Source of the DNA: Weissella cibaria
GTDB lineage: Bacteria > Bacillota > Bacilli > Lactobacillales > Lactobacillaceae
Reading direction: 5' to 3'
Assembly: GCF_004521965.1 (NCBI RefSeq)
Contig: NZ_SDGK01000080.1
Location: forward strand, 1 to 64,000
DNA length: 64,000 nucleotides
The position numbers and the translations under genes were made by a program. Below the pieces are notes generated by a model, which worked only from the letters and a program-made list of their open reading frames with translations, did not search any database and was not told the origin of the DNA. Shown piece after piece: positions 46,018 to 55,463 of the stretch; positions within the stretch are counted from its first letter, which is position 1; every line of letters begins with the position of its first letter.

Positions 46018-46863
46018 ATGAGTCGCAAGTTTAAGCGTACTTGGCGTGCGGTGCTTGCTAGTGCCACCGTCGCTTTACTAGCAGGGAGTGTGGTTGCCAC
46101 CCCGGTGCATGCCAGCGATAAGAAAAACGAAGCTTACAATCGTATCATGAAGTCAGATAAGATGGTCTGGGGTGTTAAGGGTGATACGAAGTTAATGGGC
46201 TTGATGAATATAAAGACTGGTAAGTTGGAAGGCTTCGATGTTGATATGGCGAAGCAAATTACGAAGCGTGTTAATCCAAAAGCGAAGGTTGAATTGACGC
46301 AAATTACATCTGGAACGCGTATTCCGATGTTGTTGAACGGTAATATCGATGCGATTATTGCTACGATGTCAATTACGCCAGATCGTGAGAAGGTTGTTGA
46401 TTTTTCAAAGCCTTACTTTAATGCTGGGCAAGCTATCTTGGTTAAGAAGGGTATTGGCATTAAGGATATCTACGATTTGAACAAGCCGGGAGCTCGTATT
46501 TTGGCCGTTGCTGGTTCGACGTCAGCGGTGGTTGTTAAGAAGTTCGCGCCTAAGGCTAAGGTTGTTGCTTTGTCTGATTATGCAACTGCTTTAACAGCAT
46601 TAAAGGCTGGTCAAGGAGATGCATTGACGACTGATAACGGTATCTTGTATGGTATGGCGGCCGGCTCGAAGAGTTTGGAAGTTGTCGGTGGTCCCTTTAC
46701 TAAGGAACCATATGGCGTTGCTATGGATGAAAACAACCCTAAGTTAGTCAAGGCTGTTAATAAGGCGATTGATGATATCAAATCAGACGGTACTTACGCC
46801 AAGCTAGCCAAGAAGTGGTTCGCTGGTGTTAAGGGAATGGATTGGAAGGAGTTGGCTAAGTAA
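46018..46863 (+). CDS. glnH: Amino-acid ABC transporter substrate-binding protein
   Basis: 281-residue family 3 solute-binding protein: VWGVKGDTKLMGLMN, GFDVDMAKQIT, and the TSGTRIPMLLNGNIDAIIATMS region that binds the amino-acid carboxylate (parts quoted). The export signal reads ALLAGSVVATPVHAS: the lipobox position expected to be Cys (LLAGC) is Ser, so it should be cleaved by signal peptidase I (after VHA) rather than lipid-anchored. ATG 46018, AGGAGG eight bases upstream. Stop overlaps the permease start (TAATG). Confidence 0.92.
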   Translation: MSRKFKRTWRAVLASATVALLAGSVVATPVHASDKKNEAYNRIMKSDKMVWGVKGDTKLMGLMNIKTGKLEGFDVDMAKQITKRVNPKAKVELTQITSGTRIPMLLNGNIDAIIATMSITPDREKVVDFSKPYFNAGQAILVKKGIGIKDIYDLNKPGARILAVAGSTSAVVVKKFAPKAKVVALSDYATALTALKAGQGDALTTDNGILYGMAAGSKSLEVVGGPFTKEPYGVAMDENNPKLVKAVNKAIDDIKSDGTYAKLAKKWFAGVKGMDWKELAK

Positions 46864-47507
46864 TGTTGTCATTATTTCAAACACACGCTCATGACTTCCT
46901 AGCTGGATTTGGTTGGACAATCGCCTCGTCAGTGCTGGCATTGATTGGTTCACTGATTCTAGGAACTGTTTTTGCTTTGATGGAAGTTGTGCCAAATAAG
47001 GCGGCCAATATTATTGGGCGTATTTATATTGAAGTACTTCGTAATATTCCATTGTTGGTTATTACGATGTTCTTCTATGTGGTAATTGCAAACGTTGTAA
47101 AAATTAGCGGGTTTGCAGCTGGAACGTTGGGACTAACGCTATATACGTCAGCCTTTATTGCTGAGACAGTGCGCGCGGGAATTAACGCCGTGCCACATGG
47201 TCAATTGGAGGGTGCACTTTCTAATGGATTGTCTTGGTGGCAAGGAATGCGTTACGTGGTATTGCCACAGGCGTTTAAGCTAGTTATCCCGCCACTTGGA
47301 AACCAATTTATTAATTTGATTAAGAACTCATCAGTGCTAGCTTTCGTGGCTGGCATGGATTTGATGTACCAAGCAAATATGATTTCGCAAGAAACATTTG
47401 ATACGTTTGGGCCATTTATCATCGTTGCTATCTTCTATTTGATTTTGACGATGCCAATGAGTTACTACATGCGCTACTTGGAAACCAAGTTGAATAAGGA
47501 GAGATAA
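46863..47507 (+). CDS. glnP: Amino-acid ABC transporter permease 1
   Basis: 214-residue HisM/GlnP-type permease with five TM helices and the EAA loop GALSNGLSWWQGMRYVVLPQAFK (quoted in part: NGLSWWQGMRYVVLPQA). Starts on the glnH stop codon. Works with the second permease gene downstream as a heterodimer in the membrane. Confidence 0.92.
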   Translation: MLSLFQTHAHDFLAGFGWTIASSVLALIGSLILGTVFALMEVVPNKAANIIGRIYIEVLRNIPLLVITMFFYVVIANVVKISGFAAGTLGLTLYTSAFIAETVRAGINAVPHGQLEGALSNGLSWWQGMRYVVLPQAFKLVIPPLGNQFINLIKNSSVLAFVAGMDLMYQANMISQETFDTFGPFIIVAIFYLILTMPMSYYMRYLETKLNKER

Positions 47508-47509
47508 TC

Positions 47510-48166
47510 ATGGCAGAATTCTTATCAGCGTTCTCATGGATTAACATCCGCTTCTTGTTGATGGGACTATGGGTCACTATCGAAGTAGCGGTTGTCTCGG
47601 TCATTTTGAGTTTTATTATTGGTTCATTACTTGGTGTTATCCGTTACGTCAAGATCCCATATCTATCAAGCATTGTTGGTTTTATCATTGACATGATTCG
47701 TAACCTACCACTATTGTTGATTATCTTCTTTACGTACTTTGCATTGCCAAAGATTGGCATTCACTTGGGCGTTATGACGTCAACGATTTTCGCATTGACG
47801 ATTTTTGAGTCAGCGATGTTGGCAGAAGTTATTCGATCAGGAATTGTCGCCGTACCAAAGGGGCAATTAGAAGGTGCTTTGTCGAACGGATTGAGCTTTA
47901 AGCAAGCCTTGTGGCACATTATTTTGCCACAGGCTTACAAGAAGATGATTCCACCAATCGTGTCACAATTTGTGTCATTGATTAAGGATACGTCTTTGGC
48001 AACGATTATCATGTTGCCAGAAGTGACATACCGTGCACAAATCATTTATGCCCAAGAGCCAAATGCTATTGTGGCGATGTTCTTTGCGTTGGCCGTATTG
48101 TACTTCGCGTTGAATTACGTGATTTCAAAGATTGGTCGTATTTTGGACCGTCGAATGGCAGCTTAA
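47510..48166 (+). CDS. glnM: Amino-acid ABC transporter permease 2
   Basis: 218-residue paralogue of the preceding permease, five TM helices, EAA loop EGALSNGLSFKQALWHIILP. It begins two bases after the previous stop; GGAGAG precedes the ATG. Ends the operon; a strong terminator follows at 48179-48211. Confidence 0.92.
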   Translation: MAEFLSAFSWINIRFLLMGLWVTIEVAVVSVILSFIIGSLLGVIRYVKIPYLSSIVGFIIDMIRNLPLLLIIFFTYFALPKIGIHLGVMTSTIFALTIFESAMLAEVIRSGIVAVPKGQLEGALSNGLSFKQALWHIILPQAYKKMIPPIVSQFVSLIKDTSLATIIMLPEVTYRAQIIYAQEPNAIVAMFFALAVLYFALNYVISKIGRILDRRMAA

Positions 48167-48178
48167 TTTAAACTGATT

Positions 48179-48211
48179 AAACCACCAGTACTTTTGTGCT
48201 GGTGGTTTTTT
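48179..48211 (+). terminator. gln operon terminator
   Basis: AACCACCAG / CTGGTGGTT hairpin plus six T. Confidence 0.88.
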
Positions 48212-48219
48212 GTTGTATT

Positions 48220-48410
48220 GGTGTGTGTCGTGCTATCGCACGAACAATGGGGTCGAATCGTATCCTACGCCTTTGTTTAAAAACTCGGCAACCGAATGGC
48301 GCGGACGCCATTCAGCGGGGCAAATAATTCCCCTAAAACCTTCAAGGTCTGTGCGGGCTTTTCTGAATAGTGACGGCCATGCCTCGTCGCAACGCGACGA
48401 CACACAAATC
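48220..48410. repeat. Intergenic repeat element with palindromic ends
   Basis: About 190 bp between the gln and opp operons. Left end GTGTGTCGTGCTATCGCACGA holds hairpin TCGTGC-TATC-GCACGA (48228-48243). Right end holds TCGTCGC-AAC-GCGACGA (48384-48400) followed by CACACAA. The two ends are inverted relative to each other (GTGTGTCGT and ACGACACAC). Inside are the block 48262-48285 shared with 34.5 kb, hairpin GAATGGC/GCCATTC and CGGGG/CCCCT. A 67-codon frame inside (48210-48413) is not credible. Confidence 0.75.
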
Positions 48411-48522
48411 TAGCCCACCGCAAAGAATGAATGCTTTTGTGATACCGAACGTATGTAAACGCAAACAACTTCAAAATTATTAAGAAAATGAGAGTCTCGT
48501 GTGATATTAGCTAACAAAGCCT

Positions 48523-48550
48523 TTTACATTGTAGATATCTCTGTTAAAAT
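48523..48550 (+). promoter_or_regulatory. opp operon promoter
   Basis: TTTACA (48523-48528), 16-bp spacer, TAAAAT (48545-48550), leaving an A/T-rich leader of about 110 bases before oppB. Confidence 0.6.
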
Positions 48551-48668
48551 GATAAAAGTCTAATAAAAGCTACTAGTTTTGTAAGAAACCAAACGCTTAT
48601 ATCTCATAAGCAACTTGATTCTTTCATATTAGAAGTAGAAAGCAAAATAGTGGGGGAAGGTCATCGCT

Positions 48669-49589
48669 ATGATCAAATATATTCTAAAGCGTCTAGCAAT
48701 TATCTTGCTGACGCTGGTGCTGGTTATATCAGCGACATTTTTCTTGATGAAGTTGATGCCAGGATCACCATTGGCTAACGCCGAGCGCTTGTCTGAAGCG
48801 CAACGAAAGTTGATTGAAGCACAATACGGCTTGGACAAGCCAATCTTCATTCAGTACGTCACATACTTGTGGGATGCCTTGCACTTCGACTTTGGGGTCT
48901 CATTCCAATTTGCTAACCAAGAAGTTTCAACGCTGATTGCACAACGTATGGGACCTTCAGCGCAATTGGGTATCCAAGCTTTGATTTTCGGTGTGATTGC
49001 CGGAATCGGTTTGGGGTCAGCTGCGGCGGTACGCCGCAACACAAAGACGGATACGGCGTTGTCAATTTTGGCTGTCTTGGGAATTTCAATTCCGTCATTC
49101 GTTTTCGCCGCATTGCTCCAATACTGGATTGGCTTGAAGTTGGGTTGGTTGCCAATCGCCGGTTGGAAGGGCTTTGCATCAACTATTTTGCCAACAATTG
49201 CTTTGGGGATGAGCCCATTGGCTGTATCAGCACGATTCATTCGAACTGAAATGGTCGATGTTTTGGGGTCTGATTACATTGAATTGGCACGTGCCAAGGG
49301 ATTGTCAAAACGTGAAATTATTTGGAAGCACGCAATGCGTAATTCATTGATTCCGTTGGTAACGTTGATTGGTCCGATGGCAGTTAACTTGATGACGGGT
49401 TCAATCGTTATCGAGCAAATCTTTTCAATTCCTGGAATTGGTAGTCAATTTGTTAGCTCAATCTTGACGAATGATTATCAAATCATCATGGGAACAACAA
49501 TCGTCTATGCCATGATGTTGATGGTTGTGTTGTTGATTACGGATATTTTGTATGGATTGATTGATCCACGTATCCGTTTGGCTAAGTAA
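48669..49589 (+). CDS. oppB: Oligopeptide ABC transporter permease OppB
   Basis: 306 residues, six TM helices, DppB/OppB type: N-terminal KYILKRLAIILLTLVLVISATF, conserved SPLANAERLSEAQRKLIEAQYGLDKP (in part) and EAA loop ELARAKGLSKREIIWKHAMRNSLIP (in part). Start ATG 48669 with GGGGGAAGG. First of oppB-C-D-F; no oppA substrate-binding protein gene precedes or follows in this window. Confidence 0.93.
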   Translation: MIKYILKRLAIILLTLVLVISATFFLMKLMPGSPLANAERLSEAQRKLIEAQYGLDKPIFIQYVTYLWDALHFDFGVSFQFANQEVSTLIAQRMGPSAQLGIQALIFGVIAGIGLGSAAAVRRNTKTDTALSILAVLGISIPSFVFAALLQYWIGLKLGWLPIAGWKGFASTILPTIALGMSPLAVSARFIRTEMVDVLGSDYIELARAKGLSKREIIWKHAMRNSLIPLVTLIGPMAVNLMTGSIVIEQIFSIPGIGSQFVSSILTNDYQIIMGTTIVYAMMLMVVLLITDILYGLIDPRIRLAK

Positions 49590-49599
49590 GGAGAAGCGC

Positions 49600-50631
49600 A
49601 TGGCTGAACAAGTAAATTTGACGGCAGATGATTTTAAGCTGCTCCCAGCTGATCGTCATGTTGATAACGAAAAAATTATGAAGCCTTCATTGAGCTTCGT
49701 AAAAGACGCTTGGCGTCGACTAAAGAAGAACAGAGGTGCCTTTATCTCATTGTGGGTATTGGTTGCTGTGTTCGTTGTTGCTTTTGGTTCAACACCAATT
49801 GCAAATTCAAAAGCTACATCTCATCAAGATGTGACATTGCAAAACCTACCACCACGTTTGCCAGGTGTTCTGGGTGATATCCCAGGGTTTACGGGGCACG
49901 CCAAGTTAGATGGTGTGAAGATTGACTCATATGACTCAGCGGGTGTTTCAAAGAAGAAGAACTTCTGGTTTGGAACTGACCAATTTGGTCGTGATATCTT
50001 CAAGCGTGTGTTGTACGGTACGCGTATCTCATTGCAAGTGGCGTTGATTGCGGCTGCAATGGACTTGGTCTTCGGTGTAACATACGGAATCATTTCCGGC
50101 TGGCGCGGTGGTAAAACTGATGTTGTGATGCAACGAATCATCGAAATCATCTCATCAATTCCGAACCTGGTTGTGTTCGTCTTGTTGATTTTGATTTTGA
50201 AGCCCGGTATGTTCTCAATTGCTTTGGGAATTGCTATGACATCTTGGACATCAATGGCGCGTTTGATTCGAGCGCAGGTGTTGACGATTAAAGAGCAAGA
50301 TTACATCTTGGCTGCCCGCACACTGGGCTCGTCAGCATGGCGTATCGGTTTGCGTCACTTGGTGCCAAATTTGAGTTCAACCATTATCGTGCAATTGATG
50401 TTCACGATTCCATCAGCAATCTTCTTCGAGGCCCTCTTATCATTTATTGGGTTGGGAATTCCAGTGCCAATGGCATCTTTGGGAACGTTGCTTAACGATG
50501 GTCAAAAGGCGCTACAATTCTATCCATATCAATTGATTATTCCAGCCGTAATGTTGGCGGTTATCATGATTGCCTTTAACTTGTTGGGTGATGGATTGCG
50601 TGATGCCTTTGATCCTCGTACAAAGGATTAA
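49600..50631 (+). CDS. oppC: Oligopeptide ABC transporter permease OppC
   Basis: 343 residues with a longer cytoplasmic N terminus (about 1-45) followed by six TM helices, as in lactococcal OppC. WFGTDQFGRDIFKRVLYGTR (family signature) and EAA loop LAARTLGSSAWRIGLRHLVPN are present. ATG 49600 has AAGGAG six bases upstream; the frame open from 49561 overlaps oppB and is not used. 17 bases separate it from oppD. Confidence 0.93.
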   Translation: MAEQVNLTADDFKLLPADRHVDNEKIMKPSLSFVKDAWRRLKKNRGAFISLWVLVAVFVVAFGSTPIANSKATSHQDVTLQNLPPRLPGVLGDIPGFTGHAKLDGVKIDSYDSAGVSKKKNFWFGTDQFGRDIFKRVLYGTRISLQVALIAAAMDLVFGVTYGIISGWRGGKTDVVMQRIIEIISSIPNLVVFVLLILILKPGMFSIALGIAMTSWTSMARLIRAQVLTIKEQDYILAARTLGSSAWRIGLRHLVPNLSSTIIVQLMFTIPSAIFFEALLSFIGLGIPVPMASLGTLLNDGQKALQFYPYQLIIPAVMLAVIMIAFNLLGDGLRDAFDPRTKD

Positions 50632-50648
50632 TGAAAGAGAGTTAGCAA

Positions 50649-51752
50649 ATGGCAGAAAAAATTCTTGAGGTTGAAGACCTAAAAATTAATTTCAGGACTT
50701 ACAACGGTAAGGTGCAAGCCATCCGCGACATTTCATTTGATTTGTACAAGGGTGAGACATTGGCTATCGTTGGTGAGTCTGGGTCAGGTAAGTCTGTTAC
50801 GACACGTTCACTAATGGGATTGTTGGCCAAGAATGCGGAAGTGGAGCACGGTTCAATCAAGTTCCGTGGCGATGAAATTATCGGTAAGTCAGAAGACCAA
50901 ATGCAAAAGTTGCGTGGGGCTGAAATTGCGATGATTTTCCAAGACCCAATGACATCATTGGATCCAACGATGAAGATTGGCCAACAAATTGCGGAGCCGC
51001 TTATCAAGCACAAGAAGATGAGCAAGAAGAAAGCTTGGGGCGAGGCATTGGAAATGATGAAGCTAGTTGGTATTCCAAATGCTGAGGCTCACATCAATGA
51101 CTACCCACACCAATTCTCAGGTGGTATGCGTCAACGTATCGTGATTGCAATTGCGATGATTAACCGTCCTGAAGTGTTGATTGCCGATGAGCCAACGACC
51201 GCGTTGGACGTGACGATTCAAGCACAAATCTTGGACTTGATGAAGAAGGTTCAAAGGGAAATCAATTCATCAATTATCTTTATTACCCACGATTTGGGTG
51301 TGGTGGCCGGTATGGCTGACCGTGTTGCGGTCATGTATGCGGGCCAGATTATTGAAATTGGTACAGTGGATGAAGTGTTTAACTTCCCACAACACCCATA
51401 TACATGGGGCTTGCTGAATTCAATGCCAACGACAGAGACGGAACGTGGCGAATTGGAAGCAATTCCCGGTACGCCACCAGATTTGTTAGAGCCACCTGTT
51501 GGTGATCCGTTTGCGGCGCGTAACAAGTATGCTTTGGCAATCGACGAAGAGCAGAAGCCACCATTCTTCCAATTGTCACCAACACACTTTGCGGCAACGT
51601 GGTTGTTGGATGCACGAGCACCAGAAGTTGTGCCACCATTGGAAGTACAAAAGCGTTGGGCCCGTTATCAAGCGGCGCACCCAGATGCTGACCGTAATCA
51701 GGCAGTCGCCGTCGACGCAACGGCAGTTCTTGGAACGGAGGACAACAACTAA
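50649..51752 (+). CDS. oppD: Oligopeptide ABC transporter ATP-binding protein OppD
   Basis: 367-residue ATPase. Walker A GESGSGKS, signature FSGGMRQR, Walker B VLIADEPTTALDV, H loop ITHDLGV, and C-terminal oligopeptide-transporter domain with PGTPPDLLEPPVGDPFAARN. Its stop overlaps the oppF start (TAATG). Both ATPases energise the OppBC channel. Confidence 0.94.
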   Translation: MAEKILEVEDLKINFRTYNGKVQAIRDISFDLYKGETLAIVGESGSGKSVTTRSLMGLLAKNAEVEHGSIKFRGDEIIGKSEDQMQKLRGAEIAMIFQDPMTSLDPTMKIGQQIAEPLIKHKKMSKKKAWGEALEMMKLVGIPNAEAHINDYPHQFSGGMRQRIVIAIAMINRPEVLIADEPTTALDVTIQAQILDLMKKVQREINSSIIFITHDLGVVAGMADRVAVMYAGQIIEIGTVDEVFNFPQHPYTWGLLNSMPTTETERGELEAIPGTPPDLLEPPVGDPFAARNKYALAIDEEQKPPFFQLSPTHFAATWLLDARAPEVVPPLEVQKRWARYQAAHPDADRNQAVAVDATAVLGTEDNN

Positions 51753-52705
51753 TGGCTGAAGCAAAGAAGAAGTTAGTTGAAATTAAAGGACTTGATATCA
51801 CTTTTAACAAGGGCCGTAGCAATGAGACGAAAGCCGTTCAAAATGCCACTTTTGATATTTACGAAGGTGAAACGTTTGGGTTGGTTGGTGAGTCAGGTTC
51901 AGGTAAGACGACAATTGGGCGTACGATTATGAAGTTGTATGATCCATCTGCCGGTGAGGTATTGTTCGACGGGCAAGATATTGCAAAGTTGAAAAAGAAG
52001 AGCGACTTGTCAAACTTCCGACAAAACGTGCAAATGATTTTTCAAGATCCACAAGCATCATTGAATCTCCGTATGAAGGTTAAGGATATTGTTGCCGAGG
52101 GAATTGATGTGAACCATTTGGCTAAGTCGGATGCGGAACGCTCACAACGAGTTGAAGACTTGCTTGAAATCGTTGGCTTGAACCGTGACCACTCAAATCG
52201 ATACCCACACGAATTCTCAGGAGGACAACGGCAACGTATCGGTATTGCACGTGCTTTGGCAGTGCAACCTAAGTTTATTATCGCTGACGAACCGATTTCG
52301 GCATTGGACGTTTCTATCCAGGCACAAGTTGTTAACTTGATGAAGCAACTGCAAAAGGATAAGGGCTTAACATACCTATTCATTGCCCACGACTTGTCGA
52401 TGGTGAAGTACATCTCAGACCGCATTGGGGTGATGCACTGGGGAAAGATGGTGGAAATCGGACCAGCAGATGATGTTTACAATCAACCGTTGCACGATTA
52501 CACGCGCTCCTTGTTGAGTGCGATTCCAGTACCAGACCCATCAGTTGAAACGGCCCGTGAGCCAATTGTTTATGACCCAACTGATGAGATGGATGGTAGC
52601 GACCGTACGATGGTGGAAATCGCACCTGACCACTTTGTTTGGGCGGCGGAAAATGAAATTCAAATGTATCAAGATCGTGCCCGTGAGGCCGGCTTGATTG
52701 ATTAA
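51752..52705 (+). CDS. oppF: Oligopeptide ABC transporter ATP-binding protein OppF
   Basis: 317-residue ATPase, the partner of OppD. Walker A GESGSGKTT, Q loop IFQDPQASLN, signature FSGGQRQR, Walker B FIIADEPISALDVS, H loop IAHDLSMV, and C-terminal Opp extension. Start ATG overlaps the oppD stop. Followed by a perfect hairpin terminator. Together with PepV at 37.5 kb this supports a peptide-dependent nitrogen economy. Confidence 0.94.
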   Translation: MAEAKKKLVEIKGLDITFNKGRSNETKAVQNATFDIYEGETFGLVGESGSGKTTIGRTIMKLYDPSAGEVLFDGQDIAKLKKKSDLSNFRQNVQMIFQDPQASLNLRMKVKDIVAEGIDVNHLAKSDAERSQRVEDLLEIVGLNRDHSNRYPHEFSGGQRQRIGIARALAVQPKFIIADEPISALDVSIQAQVVNLMKQLQKDKGLTYLFIAHDLSMVKYISDRIGVMHWGKMVEIGPADDVYNQPLHDYTRSLLSAIPVPDPSVETAREPIVYDPTDEMDGSDRTMVEIAPDHFVWAAENEIQMYQDRAREAGLID

Positions 52706-52711
52706 CCAGTA

Positions 52712-52747
52712 AAACGATTCGATGACAGCGATCATCGAATCGTTTTT
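52712..52747 (+). terminator. opp operon terminator
   Basis: Perfect 13-bp stem AACGATTCGATGA / TCATCGAATCGTT and five T. Confidence 0.92.
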
Positions 52748-52852
52748 CTTATCCATCAATTAAACATGGAAAACTCATTGAATAGCGGTATAAGTCCTAT
52801 GGTCGTTCATGGTATACTAAAGAAAGTATTAAATTAAACGGAGTTAGGTTAG

Positions 52853-54874
52853 GTGAATCACGTGAAAAAGTTGGATGCTTTGCCGGCATTCTTTCAAAAT
52901 CGGCGCCTTGCTTGGGTTGCCGTTTTAGTTTCATTGATGGCATTGATGGGCGCGATATTAGGGTTCATGGTCAATTGGCTAATTGGATTAGTCTGGTTAG
53001 GGTTGATAGTCTTTGCCTTAATCGTCATCTTTAAAACGTTGCAAATTATTGGGGAAGATACCGCGCATTATATTGAAAATTTGTCTTACCGAGTTAATCG
53101 GGGTGAACAAGAAGCCATTATTCAAATGCCACTTGGGGTGATTTTGTTTAATGAACAAGCCGAGATTGATTGGGTTAATCCATATTTGCAGAGTTATCTT
53201 GGGGAAGAAATCATTGTTGGTCGCACGCTAACAGATGTTTCGGCTAAGCTTGCTGACGTGATTAAGCGTTGGCCTGATGAGGATAAGCGGGTAACCCGCC
53301 TAACTTGGTTAGACCGCACTTTTGATGTGCAAGTTCAGCCTGAATTACGGGCGGTCTATTTGCTTGATGCGACGTCATCTGTGCAATTATCCTCAGATTA
53401 TGAAGCGCACCGTCTCTTTTTGGGAATTGTGTCGCTGGATAATTATGATGAAGTGACTGAAGGCATGAGCGATTCAGATGCATCAGCGTTGCGTACATTC
53501 GTAACGAAGACCCTTTCAGATTGGATGTCTGACCATGAGATATATGTACGCCGTTTATCGGCTGATCGTTATATGTTGATTGGTTACCGTAGTGGCCTAC
53601 GAGCTGCAGAGTCAGATAAGTTTAATGTCCTGACGACAATCCGTGAAGCGACGTCAATGCAAAACGCGCCAATTACGTTGAGTATCGGCATTGCCTATAA
53701 AGAAGAGGCGATTAGCGTGTTGGCCGAAAATGCCCAAGCTAATTTGGACTTGGCATTAGGCCGTGGTGGTGATCAGGTTGTGGTCAAGTCACCAACGGAG
53801 GATGCCCGCTTCTATGGTGGTAATACTAATCCAATGGCGAAGCGTACGCGTGTTCGAGCGCGTGTGATTTCTCAGGCACTGGCGGATTTGATGACGCAAG
53901 CAGATCAAATTTTTATCATGGGTCACAAACGGTCTGATATGGACTCGTTTGGGGCGGCTTTGGGTGTGCGTCGTTTGGCCCAGATGCTAGGAAAGCCAGC
54001 ATGGGTTGTGTACGAAGAGACTGGTTATGAGCACTCAGATATTCAGTTGTTGTTACATGAGTTAAAGCATGACCCCGCTGACGAGACCGCGATGATGACG
54101 CCCAGCCAAGTGATTACCGAAGCGACTGAACGCAGTTTGCTGGTGATGGTGGATCACTCGAAGCCATCAATTTCTGAATCGCAGGATGTGTACAACCATT
54201 TGGTCGGTCGAGTGGTGATTATTGATCACCACCGTCGGGGCGAGGAATTCCCTGAAGAGCCACAATTGGTTTACATTGAATCTTATGCATCATCAACGTC
54301 AGAATTAGTTACGGAATTGTTTGAGTACCAGCCTCATCGGGCGAAGGGCTTGTCGAAGATTGAATCAACAGCTATGCTAGCTGGTATTCAAGTGGATACA
54401 AAGTCCTTTACACTACGTTCTGGTACGCGTACGTTTGACGCGGCTAGTTATCTGCGTTCGGTGGGCGCTGATGGTAAGATGTTACAGGACTTTATGAAAG
54501 AAACTGTGTCATCGTATCGTAAGCGGGCCCACTTGATTGAACGAGCAGAGATTCATGACACCGCAGCGATTGTTGTTGGTGAGAATGATGTACCATATGA
54601 CTCAGTGGTGGCAGCTCAAGCGGCTGACGCATTATTGCAGATGATTGGTATTGAGTCATCATACGTCATTACGCGACGCGATGATAAAATGGTTGCCGTT
54701 TCAGCGCGCTCAACTGGGTCAGTTAATGTACAATTAGTAATGGAAGCAATGGGTGGTGGCGGTCACTTAAGTAATGCAGCTACCCAGGTTGCAGACGTCG
54801 CAACAAACGATGTTTACAGCCAACTATTGTCGATACTTGAAGCATCAGACGATAGTGAAGCAGAAGAAAATTAA
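52853..54874 (+). CDS. gdpP: Cyclic-di-AMP phosphodiesterase GdpP
   Basis: Membrane enzyme that hydrolyses c-di-AMP, tuning potassium, osmotic and cell-wall homeostasis. 673 residues: two TM helices (about 18-60), PAS-like domain (about 80-170), degenerate GGDEF domain (about 175-310), DHH domain with SDMDSFGA, VMVDHSKP and IIDHHRRGE, and DHHA1 with MGGGGHLSNAATQ. Start GTG 52853 (GGAG 9 bases upstream) or GTG 52862. It precedes rplI and dnaB, the order seen across Firmicutes. Confidence 0.95.
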   Translation: MNHVKKLDALPAFFQNRRLAWVAVLVSLMALMGAILGFMVNWLIGLVWLGLIVFALIVIFKTLQIIGEDTAHYIENLSYRVNRGEQEAIIQMPLGVILFNEQAEIDWVNPYLQSYLGEEIIVGRTLTDVSAKLADVIKRWPDEDKRVTRLTWLDRTFDVQVQPELRAVYLLDATSSVQLSSDYEAHRLFLGIVSLDNYDEVTEGMSDSDASALRTFVTKTLSDWMSDHEIYVRRLSADRYMLIGYRSGLRAAESDKFNVLTTIREATSMQNAPITLSIGIAYKEEAISVLAENAQANLDLALGRGGDQVVVKSPTEDARFYGGNTNPMAKRTRVRARVISQALADLMTQADQIFIMGHKRSDMDSFGAALGVRRLAQMLGKPAWVVYEETGYEHSDIQLLLHELKHDPADETAMMTPSQVITEATERSLLVMVDHSKPSISESQDVYNHLVGRVVIIDHHRRGEEFPEEPQLVYIESYASSTSELVTELFEYQPHRAKGLSKIESTAMLAGIQVDTKSFTLRSGTRTFDAASYLRSVGADGKMLQDFMKETVSSYRKRAHLIERAEIHDTAAIVVGENDVPYDSVVAAQAADALLQMIGIESSYVITRRDDKMVAVSARSTGSVNVQLVMEAMGGGGHLSNAATQVADVATNDVYSQLLSILEASDDSEAEEN

Positions 54875-54894
54875 TAAAGTAGAGGTCGATAATC

Positions 54895-55347
54895 ATGAAG
54901 GTTATTTTCTTAGAAGATGTTAAGGGTCGCGGTAAGAAGGGCGAAGTTAAAGAAGTTCCTGATGGCTATGCGAACAACTTTTTGATTAAAAACAAGAAGG
55001 CTGAACCAGCAACAACTGCGAATGTGTCAGCAATGCGTGGCCAAAAGAAGGCTGCTGATCGCGAAGCAGCCGAGGAGAAGGCTGCGGCTGAATCATTGAA
55101 GATGAAGTTGGAAGATGATAAGACGGTGGTTGAGTTGAAGGCAAAGGCCGGAACCGACGGTCGTTTGTTTGGGGCCATCTCATCAAAGCAAGTTGTTGAA
55201 GCTTTGAACGACCAATTCGGTTTGAAAATCGATAAGCGTAAGATGGATATGAAGGAACCAATTCGTGCCTTGGGCTACCGTAATGTGACGGTGAAGTTGC
55301 ACCACGACGTTGAAGCCAATATTCGTATCCACACTGACGAATTGTAA
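54895..55347 (+). CDS. rplI: 50S ribosomal protein L9
   Basis: 150 residues: N-terminal [20 protein letters not shown] globular domain, long central helix (about 40-75) rich in Ala/Lys/Glu, and a C-terminal domain with [12 protein letters not shown]. Start ATG 54895 with AGAGG upstream, 20 bases behind gdpP. Binds 23S rRNA at the L1 stalk base. Strong codon bias. Confidence 0.96.
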   Translation: MKVIFLEDVKGRGKKGEVKEVPDGYANNFLIKNKKAEPATTANVSAMRGQKKAADREAAEEKAAAESLKMKLEDDKTVVELKAKAGTDGRLFGAISSKQVVEALNDQFGLKIDKRKMDMKEPIRALGYRNVTVKLHHDVEANIRIHTDEL

Positions 55348-55355
55348 GAACCTGT

Positions 55356-55390
55356 AAAAGCACTGGGCTAAACGGCCTTGGTGCTTTTTT
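55356..55390 (+). terminator. rplI terminator
   Basis: AAAGCAC...GGTGCTTT stem with inner GGGC/GGCC pairs and six T; it separates gdpP-rplI from dnaB. Confidence 0.75.
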
Positions 55391-55463
55391 CTTGAAGTTA
55401 ACGCGGATAGATATGGTGATATCTGTTACAATAGTTAGTACTGATAAAATAGGAGGTCATTCC

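Noticed and set aside
48210-48413. 67-codon frame between gln and opp operons
   Set aside because: It coincides with the palindromic repeat element and has no ribosome binding site.
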